64,000 nt of DNA from Martelella sp. AD-3 (lineage in GTDB: Bacteria > Pseudomonadota > Alphaproteobacteria > Rhizobiales > Rhizobiaceae). The DNA is taken from NCBI RefSeq assembly GCF_001578105.1, contig NZ_CP014275.1, positions 744,001 through 808,000 of the forward strand, in the 5' to 3' direction. Every line of letters begins with the position of its first letter. Within the stretch, counting starts at the first letter, position 1. A program made the translations under genes and the position numbers. Of this stretch, positions 57,926 through 64,000 are shown one piece after another. Below the pieces are notes generated by a model that did not search any database, was not told the origin of the DNA, and worked only from the letters and a program-made list of their open reading frames with translations.

Positions 57926-58375
57926 ATGGATAGCGAGATCAGCGCCGACCGCCTTGGCTTCCTCCTGACGGATGTCGCACGCCTGTTCCGCGCCGCGTTC
58001 GAGCGCAGGATCGGCGCCGCGGGCCTTGGCGTCACACCGGGCGAGGCGCGCGCGCTTTCGCGCATTGCCGCGCGCAAGGGCGCCAGGCAAAGCGAGATCG
58101 CCGAGGAACTCGGTATCGAGCCGATGACGCTCTCGCGCTACCTTGATCGGTTGGAAAAGGCGGGGCTGATCGAAAGGCGTTCCGATCCAAGCGACGGCCG
58201 GGCGAAATGCATTCACACCACCAGGCGCGCGGGCGCGGTTTTATCCGCGATCCGGCGCCACTCCGATGAACTGATCGAAGAGGTTGAGGCGGGCCTTTCC
58301 GACCAAGAGAAACAGATGCTGCGAACCGCGCTGAAGATCATGCGCGGCAATTTCTCGCAGCGCTTGCAGGAATGA
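57926..58375 (+). CDS. MarR-family transcriptional regulator
   Basis: The 149-residue winged-helix regulator has GVTPGEARALSRIAARKGARQSEIAEELGIEPMTLSRYLDRLEKAGLIERRSDPSDGRAK, the complete DNA-binding helix-wing, and C-terminal dimerisation helices. It overlaps the downstream efflux gene by four bases (ATGA), so the pair is translationally coupled: a classic repressor and its target pump. The ligand is unknown. Confidence 0.92.
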   Translation: MDSEISADRLGFLLTDVARLFRAAFERRIGAAGLGVTPGEARALSRIAARKGARQSEIAEELGIEPMTLSRYLDRLEKAGLIERRSDPSDGRAKCIHTTRRAGAVLSAIRRHSDELIEEVEAGLSDQEKQMLRTALKIMRGNFSQRLQE

Positions 58376-59643
58376 CCATGACCGACGGAATGACCCAGCC
58401 GGCGCCCACGATGAGCGAGCGACGCTCAAGCCTGATCGGCGCGATGATGACCATGCTCGGTCCGTTCTCGCTCGCCATCTATACCCCCGCCATGCCGACG
58501 CTCGCCATCGCCTTCGACACGACGGATGCGGCGATCAAGCTGTCGCTGTCCGTCTTCTTCGGCGGATTTGCCTTCGCGATGCTTGTCGCCGGGCCGCTTG
58601 CCGATGCCTTCGGGCGCAGAAAGACGGCGATCGGGTTTCTGATGGTCTACATGATCGGCAGTCTCCTTGCCGTCTTCGCCTGGGATGTGAACACGCTTCT
58701 CCTCGGACGGCTGGTCCAGGGGATCGGAGCCTCGGCCGGGCTGACGGTCGGGCGCGCCATTGTCCGCGACCAGTTTACCGGCGAGCCCGCGGCCCGCATC
58801 ATGAACATGATCGGCATCGTGCTCGCCGTGGGGCCGGCAATCGCACCCACGATCGGAGGCCTCATCCTGTCCGTCTTCGACTGGAAGGCGATATTCCTGA
58901 CAATGGCGGGTTTCGGCGCGGTCAGCACCGCCGTCCTCGTCACCATGATGTCCGAAACCGTTGTGCCCGATCGAAAGAAGGCGCGGCCGCTGCCATTGCT
59001 GAAGGCCTATGGCCGGCTTCTGGCAAGCGGGCGGTTCATGGCCGCATCGCTTCTGATTGCCTCCTCGGCCGGCACGCTTTACGCGCTGGCCTCGATCCTG
59101 CCTTTCGTACTGATCAAGGTCGCCGGCCTCACGCCGTCGCAATACGGCATGGGCATGCTGCTGCAGACCGGATCCTATTTCGTCGGTTCTGTGGTGTTTC
59201 GCTTTGCTCTTGGCCGGTTTTCGTCCCGTTCCCTGGTCAGGGTCGGGCTGCTCTTCATCGCTCTCGGGGCTTCCTCTATCGCTCTTTCCGTCGAATTCCT
59301 GCCGATCAGCTACCTTTCGGTCATGCTTCCGGTCGCAAGCTTCGCCTTCGGCATCGCCTTCGTCATGCCCTACACGATGAACGCCGCGCTGCTGCCGTTC
59401 CCGGCAATCGCCGGCTCGGCCTCCGCGCTGATGGGCTTCATGCAGATGGGCGCAGGCCTTGTCACCGGCATCATTGCAGCGGCGATCGGCTCGCCCGTTT
59501 TCGCCATTCAGGTCGTCGTCCCGACAATGGGCGCGATTGCGGTCTTGAGCTATGTCTCGCTCTGTTTCGCCGAACGCCCGCATCTTGCGGTCACACACGA
59601 AGCCGCGGAGGATGACATCCAAGCCTCCGAACCGCTTGCCTGA
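58372..59643 (+). CDS. Bcr/CflA-family MFS drug efflux transporter
   Basis: This 423-residue protein has twelve membrane helices. Signature segments are LGPFSLAIYTPAMPTLA, GPLADAFGRRKTAIGFLMVYM (MFS motif A) and LLLGRLVQGIGASAGLTVGRAIVRDQF (the Bcr/CflA motif). It probably exports hydrophobic drugs or metabolites and is controlled by the overlapping marR gene. A hairpin downstream serves as terminator. Confidence 0.92.
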   Translation: MTMTDGMTQPAPTMSERRSSLIGAMMTMLGPFSLAIYTPAMPTLAIAFDTTDAAIKLSLSVFFGGFAFAMLVAGPLADAFGRRKTAIGFLMVYMIGSLLAVFAWDVNTLLLGRLVQGIGASAGLTVGRAIVRDQFTGEPAARIMNMIGIVLAVGPAIAPTIGGLILSVFDWKAIFLTMAGFGAVSTAVLVTMMSETVVPDRKKARPLPLLKAYGRLLASGRFMAASLLIASSAGTLYALASILPFVLIKVAGLTPSQYGMGMLLQTGSYFVGSVVFRFALGRFSSRSLVRVGLLFIALGASSIALSVEFLPISYLSVMLPVASFAFGIAFVMPYTMNAALLPFPAIAGSASALMGFMQMGAGLVTGIIAAAIGSPVFAIQVVVPTMGAIAVLSYVSLCFAERPHLAVTHEAAEDDIQASEPLA

Positions 59644-59699
59644 CATCCGAAAGGCCCATCGCGGCACACTGCCGAACGGACGCGACATCTTTCAAGAAG

Positions 59700-59726
59700 A
59701 AAAGCGGAGCCGATGGCCCCGCTTTT
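59700..59726. terminator. Bidirectional terminator between the MFS and argG genes
   Basis: AAAAGCGG (59700-59707) and CCGCTTTT (59719-59726) with inner GCC/GGC pairs around a GAT loop and one mismatch. T-runs on both strands (TTTTC forward, TTTTCTTCTT reverse) suit these convergent genes. Confidence 0.8.
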
Positions 59727-59754
59727 CTCCAGATCCAGGCGTCTGATCGCGAGA

Positions 59755-60975
59755 TCAGCCGTTGTCGCGCTTGGCAAGGGTCCTGAGGCGCAGCGCGTTC
59801 AGCTTGATGAAGCCGGCAGCGTCCTTCTGGTCGTAGGCGCCGTGGTCGTCCTCGAAGGTGACGAGCGATTCGGAATAGAGCGACTTGTCGCTTTCGCGGC
59901 CGGTGACGATGACATTGCCCTTGTAGAGCTTCAGCGTCACTTCGCCTTCCACATGTTCCTGGCTCTTGTCGATGGCGGCCTGCAGCATGTAGCGTTCAGG
60001 CGAGAACCAGAATCCGTAATAGATCAGCTCCGCATATTTCGGCATCAGCTCGTCCTTGAGGTGCGCGGCGCCCCGGTCAAGCGTGATGGACTCCATGGCG
60101 CGATGCGCTGCGAGCAGAATGGTGCCGCCGGGCGTTTCGTAAACGCCGCGCGACTTCATGCCGACAAAGCGGTTCTCGACCAGGTCAAGACGGCCGATTC
60201 CGTTGTCGCGGCCATAATCATTGAGTTTTGCGAGCAGTGTTGCCGGGCTCAGCCTTTCGCCGTTGATGGAGACGGCATCGCCCTTCTCGAAACCGATCTT
60301 GATGATGGTCGCCTTGTCGGGGGCAGCTTCCGGCGAGACGGTGCGCATATGCACATATTCCGGCGCCTCGATGGCCGGATCTTCCAGCACGCGGCCTTCC
60401 GAGGAGGAGTGGAGCAGGTTGGCGTCGACGGAGAAGGGCGCTTCGCCGCGCTTGTTCTTGGCAATCTGGATCTGGTGCCGTTCGGCAAATTCCAGAAGGT
60501 CGGTGCGGCTCTTGAAGGTCCAGTCGCGCCAGGGCGCGATGATCTTGATGTCGGGGTTCAGCGCGTAGGCCGAAAGCTCGAAACGGACCTGGTCATTGCC
60601 CTTTCCGGTCGCGCCGTGGGCGATCGCGTCGGCGCCGGTTTCCCTTGCGATCTCGATCAGGCGCTTGGAAATCAGCGGCCGGGCGATCGAGGTGCCGAGC
60701 AGGTAGACGCCTTCATAGACGGCGTTGGCGCGGAACATCGGGAAGACGAAGTCGCGGACGAATTCCTCGCGCACATCCTCAATGAAGATTTCCTTCACGC
60801 CGGCCTGCTCGGCCTTCAGGCGGGCAGGCTCCAGTTCCTCGCCCTGGCCGAGATCGGCGGTGAAGGTCACGACTTCAGCGCCGAATTCCGTCTGGAGCCA
60901 TTTGAGGATGATCGAGGTGTCGAGGCCGCCGGAATAGGCGAGCACGACCTTCTTGACGTCTTTGTGCGTTGCCAT
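59755..60975 (-). CDS. argG: Argininosuccinate synthase
   Basis: ATP-dependent joining of citrulline and aspartate in arginine synthesis. The 406 residues include the PP-loop [75 protein letters not shown] and the APWRDW loop. The ATG at 60975 gives the common rhizobial N-terminus [17 protein letters not shown]; an ATG six codons upstream (60993) is possible. Confidence 0.97.
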   Translation of the reverse strand: MATHKDVKKVVLAYSGGLDTSIILKWLQTEFGAEVVTFTADLGQGEELEPARLKAEQAGVKEIFIEDVREEFVRDFVFPMFRANAVYEGVYLLGTSIARPLISKRLIEIARETGADAIAHGATGKGNDQVRFELSAYALNPDIKIIAPWRDWTFKSRTDLLEFAERHQIQIAKNKRGEAPFSVDANLLHSSSEGRVLEDPAIEAPEYVHMRTVSPEAAPDKATIIKIGFEKGDAVSINGERLSPATLLAKLNDYGRDNGIGRLDLVENRFVGMKSRGVYETPGGTILLAAHRAMESITLDRGAAHLKDELMPKYAELIYYGFWFSPERYMLQAAIDKSQEHVEGEVTLKLYKGNVIVTGRESDKSLYSESLVTFEDDHGAYDQKDAAGFIKLNALRLRTLAKRDNG

Positions 60976-61252
60976 TGTCTTAATCAAGTCCATCTGCTGT
61001 TTGGCATGTTTCGAGCCGTTTTAGCGGCTTTGCCGCGCCACGCAAGGAAAACCCGTGCGGGACATGACTTTCCGTCCTCCCTCGGGCCAATTTGCAGATT
61101 GACAGGGCAGTGCAACTCGAAAACAGTCGGTCAAGGACATGCGCGTGCTTCGCCGAAGCCTGCATGCGCGAATGAAAAGGGCCGGGTGTTTCCGCGAGGC
61201 GACCTTGGCCCGGCGGCGGCAAAGACCGTCTGACGACAATGGGAGGAAGGCC

Positions 61253-62137
61253 ATGAGCCAGAAGAAAGCGTTGCATCCTGCTCTTGAGGAGGGCAATTCC
61301 GCCGTCATCACCGGCGGCGCCTCGGGCATCGGTTTTGCCGCTGCCAAGGCCTTCATCGGCCTCGGCATGAATGTGATGATCGCCGACATGAAGAGCGAGA
61401 AGCTGAAGGCAGCGGGCGCGGAACTGGCGGCCCTCGCCGAGAAGAAGGGCGTGAAGGCGCTGGCGCAGGCCGCCGATGTCTCCGACCTTTCGGCCCTGGA
61501 AGAACTCGAATGCGCCGCCGTCCAGGCCTTCGGCAAGGTGCACGTGCTGATGAACAATGCCGGCATCCAGCCGGCGACCGATATTCTCGGCAAGCAGATG
61601 CCCTGGGACCGGATCATCGACGTCAATCTTCTGGGTGTGATCAACGGCACGCGCATCTTCACGCCCGGCATGATCGCCCATGGCGAACCGGCGCTGATCA
61701 TCAATACCGGCTCAAAACAGGGCATCACCACGCCACCCGGCAACCCGGCCTATAATGTCTCGAAAGCCGGCGTGAAGGCCTTCACCGAAGCGCTGCAGCA
61801 TGATCTGAGGAACCGGGAGAACTGCAAGGTCGAGGCCCGTCTCCTGATCCCGGGCTTCGTCTTCACCCCGCTGACGGCGGGCGGCCGCACGGAAAAGCCG
61901 GAGGGGGCATGGACGCCGGAGCAGACGGTCGATTTCATGCTGCAGCGTCTAGCGGCCGGCGATTTCTACATTCTCTGCCCGGACGGCGAGGTTGACCGCG
62001 AGACGGACGAAAAACGGATGATGTGGGCGATGGGCGATATCGTCGAGAACCGTCCGCCGCTGTCGCGCTGGCATCCCGATTACTACCACGCCTTCATCGA
62101 TTTTCTGTCGGGCACGCCGAAGAACCTGAAAGACTGA
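61253..62137 (+). CDS. Short-chain dehydrogenase/reductase
   Basis: The 294-residue classical SDR has AVITGGASGIGFAAAKAFIGLG, VLMNNAGIQ, LIINTGSKQGITTPPGNPAYNVSKAGVKAFTEAL (catalytic Tyr-x3-Lys), and an extended C-terminus (RWHPDYYHAFIDFLSG). The substrate is unknown. The ATG at 61253 follows GGGAGGAAGG; a longer frame to 61139 is not supported. It is 4 bp upstream of the TfoX-like gene, suggesting one operon. Confidence 0.88.
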   Translation: MSQKKALHPALEEGNSAVITGGASGIGFAAAKAFIGLGMNVMIADMKSEKLKAAGAELAALAEKKGVKALAQAADVSDLSALEELECAAVQAFGKVHVLMNNAGIQPATDILGKQMPWDRIIDVNLLGVINGTRIFTPGMIAHGEPALIINTGSKQGITTPPGNPAYNVSKAGVKAFTEALQHDLRNRENCKVEARLLIPGFVFTPLTAGGRTEKPEGAWTPEQTVDFMLQRLAAGDFYILCPDGEVDRETDEKRMMWAMGDIVENRPPLSRWHPDYYHAFIDFLSGTPKNLKD

Positions 62138-62141
62138 GACC

Positions 62142-62486
62142 GTGGCAATTGACGAGGAACTGGCGGCGCGGCTGCGCCACCGGCTGGAGGGCCTTGAAGG
62201 CGTGAGCGAGAAGAAGATGTTCGGCGGGCTCTGCTTCCTCGTCAACGGCCACATGGTCGCCGCCGCAAGCCGCAGCAAGGCCGGCGAGAGGCGCTTTCTC
62301 TTTCGCGTCGGAAAAGGCAATGCCGAGGCCGCCGCGCGTCTGGGCCATCCGCAGCCGATGGTTCATGGCGGCCGGAAGATGACCGGCTTCTACTATCTCG
62401 ATGCCGACGACTGTCCGGATCCGGTGTTCGACGAATGGGTGTCGATCGCGCTGGAGAATGCCTTTTCACTGCCGCCGAAACCGTAG
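62142..62486 (+). CDS. TfoX/Sxy N-terminal-domain protein
   Basis: The 114-residue protein consists of a TfoX N-terminal domain: LEGLEGVSEKKMFGGLCFLVNGHMVAAASR, RFLFRVGKGNAEAAARLGHPQPM and FYYLDADDCPDPVFDEWVSIALENA. In gammaproteobacteria TfoX promotes competence through CRP-S sites, but single-domain versions in rhizobia have no proven role. The start is GTG at 62142, 4 bp after the SDR stop. Confidence 0.82.
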   Translation: MAIDEELAARLRHRLEGLEGVSEKKMFGGLCFLVNGHMVAAASRSKAGERRFLFRVGKGNAEAAARLGHPQPMVHGGRKMTGFYYLDADDCPDPVFDEWVSIALENAFSLPPKP

Positions 62487-62594
62487 GACGTCTTCGGTGG
62501 ACTGTGTGTGTCCGGAGCGAGGCTTGTCTTCGCCGTCCCCGCCGACCATATTGCCGCCATCGCTGACGCCAATCGCCGACAGGAGGCTCTCCCC

Positions 62595-63224
62595 ATGTAT
62601 ACCGGCATCGTCCAGGCCGTCCGTCCGCTTGCGGATATCGCCGCCTATCCGGGCGGCAAGACCTTCACCGTTGCCTTTACTGACAGGCTGCTGGTCGATC
62701 TGAAGCTCGGCGCCAGCGTCAATATCGAGGGCACCTGCCTTTCGGTCACCGGGATTGACGGCGGGAACGTCACCTTCGATGCGATGAACGCGACGCTGGA
62801 GCGCACCAATCTTGGGAACCTTGAGGCGGGTCAGTCTGTCAATGTCGAGCGCTCGGCGAAAATGACGGACGAGAACGGCGGGCACGCGATCGCCGGCCAC
62901 GTGGCGACCACGGCGGTTCTGGAAGAGATTTCGACGGCCGAGGAAAAGGCCTTCATCCGCTTCCGCGTGCCGCAGGACTGGGCGAAATACATCTTTCCGC
63001 GCGGCTACCTGGCGGTCAATGGCTGCAGCCTGACCGTTGCCGACGTGGAGGACAACCTGTTCACGATCAACTTGATTCCCGAGACGTTGCGACAGACGAC
63101 CTTTTCCCGCTACAGGCCGGGCGACCGCCTCAACATCGAGGTCGACCATCAGACGATGGTGATGGTGGACGTGATCGAACGCACGATGGCGCGGGTGCTG
63201 CCGGGCCTTGCCGGCAAGGCCTGA
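62595..63224 (+). CDS. ribE: Riboflavin synthase, alpha subunit
   Basis: Dismutates two 6,7-dimethyl-8-ribityllumazines to riboflavin. The 209 residues have the hallmark MYTGIVQ start and two lumazine-binding repeats: SVNIEGTCLSVTGIDGGNVTFD with NVERSAKMTDENGGHAIAGHV, and YLAVNGCSLTVADVEDNLFTINLIPETLRQTTF. GACAGGAGG is well placed before the ATG at 62595. No FMN riboswitch is seen upstream and no other rib genes are in the window. Confidence 0.95.
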   Translation: MYTGIVQAVRPLADIAAYPGGKTFTVAFTDRLLVDLKLGASVNIEGTCLSVTGIDGGNVTFDAMNATLERTNLGNLEAGQSVNVERSAKMTDENGGHAIAGHVATTAVLEEISTAEEKAFIRFRVPQDWAKYIFPRGYLAVNGCSLTVADVEDNLFTINLIPETLRQTTFSRYRPGDRLNIEVDHQTMVMVDVIERTMARVLPGLAGKA

Positions 63225-63231
63225 GCAGCAA

Positions 63232-63257
63232 AAAGCCCGGCGCAAGGACCGGGCTTT
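63232..63257. terminator. Bidirectional terminator between ribE and sodB
   Basis: AAAGCCCGG (63232-63240), eight-base loop, CCGGGCTTT (63249-63257), perfect nine-base-pair stem. T-runs are short on the forward strand, longer (TTTTTGC) on the reverse. Confidence 0.75.
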
Positions 63258-63280
63258 CGCATTCCGTCAAGGACTGAACC

Positions 63281-63883
63281 TTATTTCGTGGCGCCTTCGT
63301 AGAGTTCCAGGACATAGTCCCAGTTGATGAGGCTGTCGACGAAGGCTTCCAGATATTTCGGGCGCGCGTTGCGGTAGTCGATGTAGTAGGAATGCTCCCA
63401 CACGTCGACGCCGAGGATCGGCTTCGCGCCATGAACGACCGGGTTTTCGCCGTTCGGGGTCTTCATGATCTCGAGCTTGCCGTCCTTGACGGCGAGCCAC
63501 GCCCAGCCTGAACCGAACTGGCCGACGCCTGCGGCGATGAAATCGGCCTTGAACTTGTCATAGCCGCCGAGATCGGACGAGATCGCGCTTTCGAGCGCGC
63601 CCGGCAGCTTGGTGCCGCCGCCGTCCTTCTTCATCCACTTCCAGAAATGCATGTGGTTGAAGTGCTGTGCGGCGTTGTTGAAGAGCGGCTGGTTGGAACC
63701 GTATGCCTTGACCATCACTTCTTCCACCGGAAGATTGCCGAGACCGGCTTCTTCCGCCAGCTTGTTGCCGGTGGTCACATAGGTGTTGTGGTGCTTGTCA
63801 TGGTGAAATTCAAGCGTCTCGGCCGACATGTAGGGGGCGAGCGCGTCGTAGGCGTAAGGCAGTTCCGGAAGTTCAAAAGCCAT
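63281..63883 (-). CDS. sodB: Superoxide dismutase, Fe-type
   Basis: Cytosolic dismutase of 200 residues. The metal ligands are H27 (ETLEFHHDKHHNTYV), the histidine in AAQHFNHMHFWKWM, and Asp/His in GVDVWEHSYYIDY. The glutamine in NNAAQ and lack of the Mn-type G-x-H-x-x-x-Q pattern favour iron, though cambialistic use is possible. AGAGGAG is well placed before the ATG at 63883. Confidence 0.94.
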   Translation of the reverse strand: MAFELPELPYAYDALAPYMSAETLEFHHDKHHNTYVTTGNKLAEEAGLGNLPVEEVMVKAYGSNQPLFNNAAQHFNHMHFWKWMKKDGGGTKLPGALESAISSDLGGYDKFKADFIAAGVGQFGSGWAWLAVKDGKLEIMKTPNGENPVVHGAKPILGVDVWEHSYYIDYRNARPKYLEAFVDSLINWDYVLELYEGATK

Positions 63884-64000
63884 GTCTGGTACTCCTCTTT
63901 GTAATAAATTGACGCTTGCGAGTTACATAGTAAGCCCTTTGGAGAAGGGCAACCGGTAAGCCAGGAAATATCCCGGCGCGCTACCGGAAAGAAAGGGCGC
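63884..64000 (-). promoter_or_regulatory. sodB upstream region
   Basis: On the minus strand a TACTAT -10-like box lies at about 63932-63927, with the inverted repeat GCCCTT-N5-AAGGGC (63934-63950) directly upstream, in the expected -10/-35 spacer. No good -35 hexamer was found. The inverted repeat could be an operator. No clear Irr or RirA box was recognised. The last 50 bp to the window edge hold nothing else I can name. Confidence 0.35.

Overview
This 64 kb, GC-rich window reads as an ordinary chromosomal segment of an alphaproteobacterium of the order Hyphomicrobiales (Rhizobiales), most likely near Rhizobiaceae/Aurantimonadaceae. The pointers are a tesB-glnK-amtB-ftsK block, the rimP-nusA-ylxR-infB-rbfA-truB and rpsO-pnp translation cluster, a mannosylfructose synthase/phosphatase pair known from Agrobacterium, a LOV/HWE histidine kinase, dispersed rhizobial palindromic repeats, and EcfG-type (GGAAC-N16/17-CGTT) and CtrA-type (TTAA-N7-TTAA) promoter motifs. 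No phage, IS element, CRISPR array, rRNA or complete tRNA was seen. The genus assignment is inference.

Layout. 1-3.2 kb: start of a ubiH-like hydroxylase, tesB, and the nitrogen-sensing pair glnK-amtB behind a sigma-54-like promoter. 3.3-7.9 kb: ftsK (CtrA-type site), lolA with a twin-arginine-like signal, and xthA. 7.9-12.4 kb: a leftward group with a ceramidase-like membrane protein, an NAD-dependent epimerase translationally coupled to queG, a GST, and uppP, whose stop codon is supplied by a dispersed repeat. 12.6-17 kb: DUF805 protein, lytic transglycosylase, ClbS/DfsB-like protein and MFS_3 exporter. 17-30.4 kb: the transcription/translation cluster, interrupted between truB and rpsO by a serine hydrolase of beta-lactamase fold and a diguanylate cyclase.

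30.6-41.6 kb: rRNA methyltransferase, a VOC protein, a CoA-ester lyase, leuD and leuB, separated by osmolyte genes mfpsA-mfppB (EcfG-type promoter), a glycerate 2-kinase and a polysaccharide-deacetylase lipoprotein; then a PAP2 phosphatase. 42-47.7 kb: a signalling block with a membrane histidine kinase overlapping a response regulator-DUF3369-EAL phosphodiesterase, followed by a LOV-PAS-HWE kinase. With the upstream GGDEF protein, this gives c-di-GMP synthesis and breakdown plus blue-light sensing. 47.8-53.2 kb: a self-contained catabolic locus with a FadR-type regulator and RraA-like enzyme on the left, and divergently a tripartite tricarboxylate transporter (TctC-TctB-TctA) and an SDR dehydrogenase on the right. 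A repeated operator-like sequence overlaps the promoter.

53.3-64 kb: GNAT protein, ubiX, a 616-bp gap holding a perfect 17-bp palindrome next to an EcfG-type promoter, a small zinc-ribbon membrane protein, Dcp-type peptidase divergent from a MarR/Bcr-CflA pair, argG, an SDR with a TfoX-like gene, riboflavin synthase and Fe-type superoxide dismutase.

The most useful leads are regulatory: general-stress control of mannosylfructose synthesis and of an unknown small membrane protein, CtrA-like control of ftsK and two envelope enzymes, and the uncharacterised TctCBA/RraA/SDR/FadR catabolic unit.
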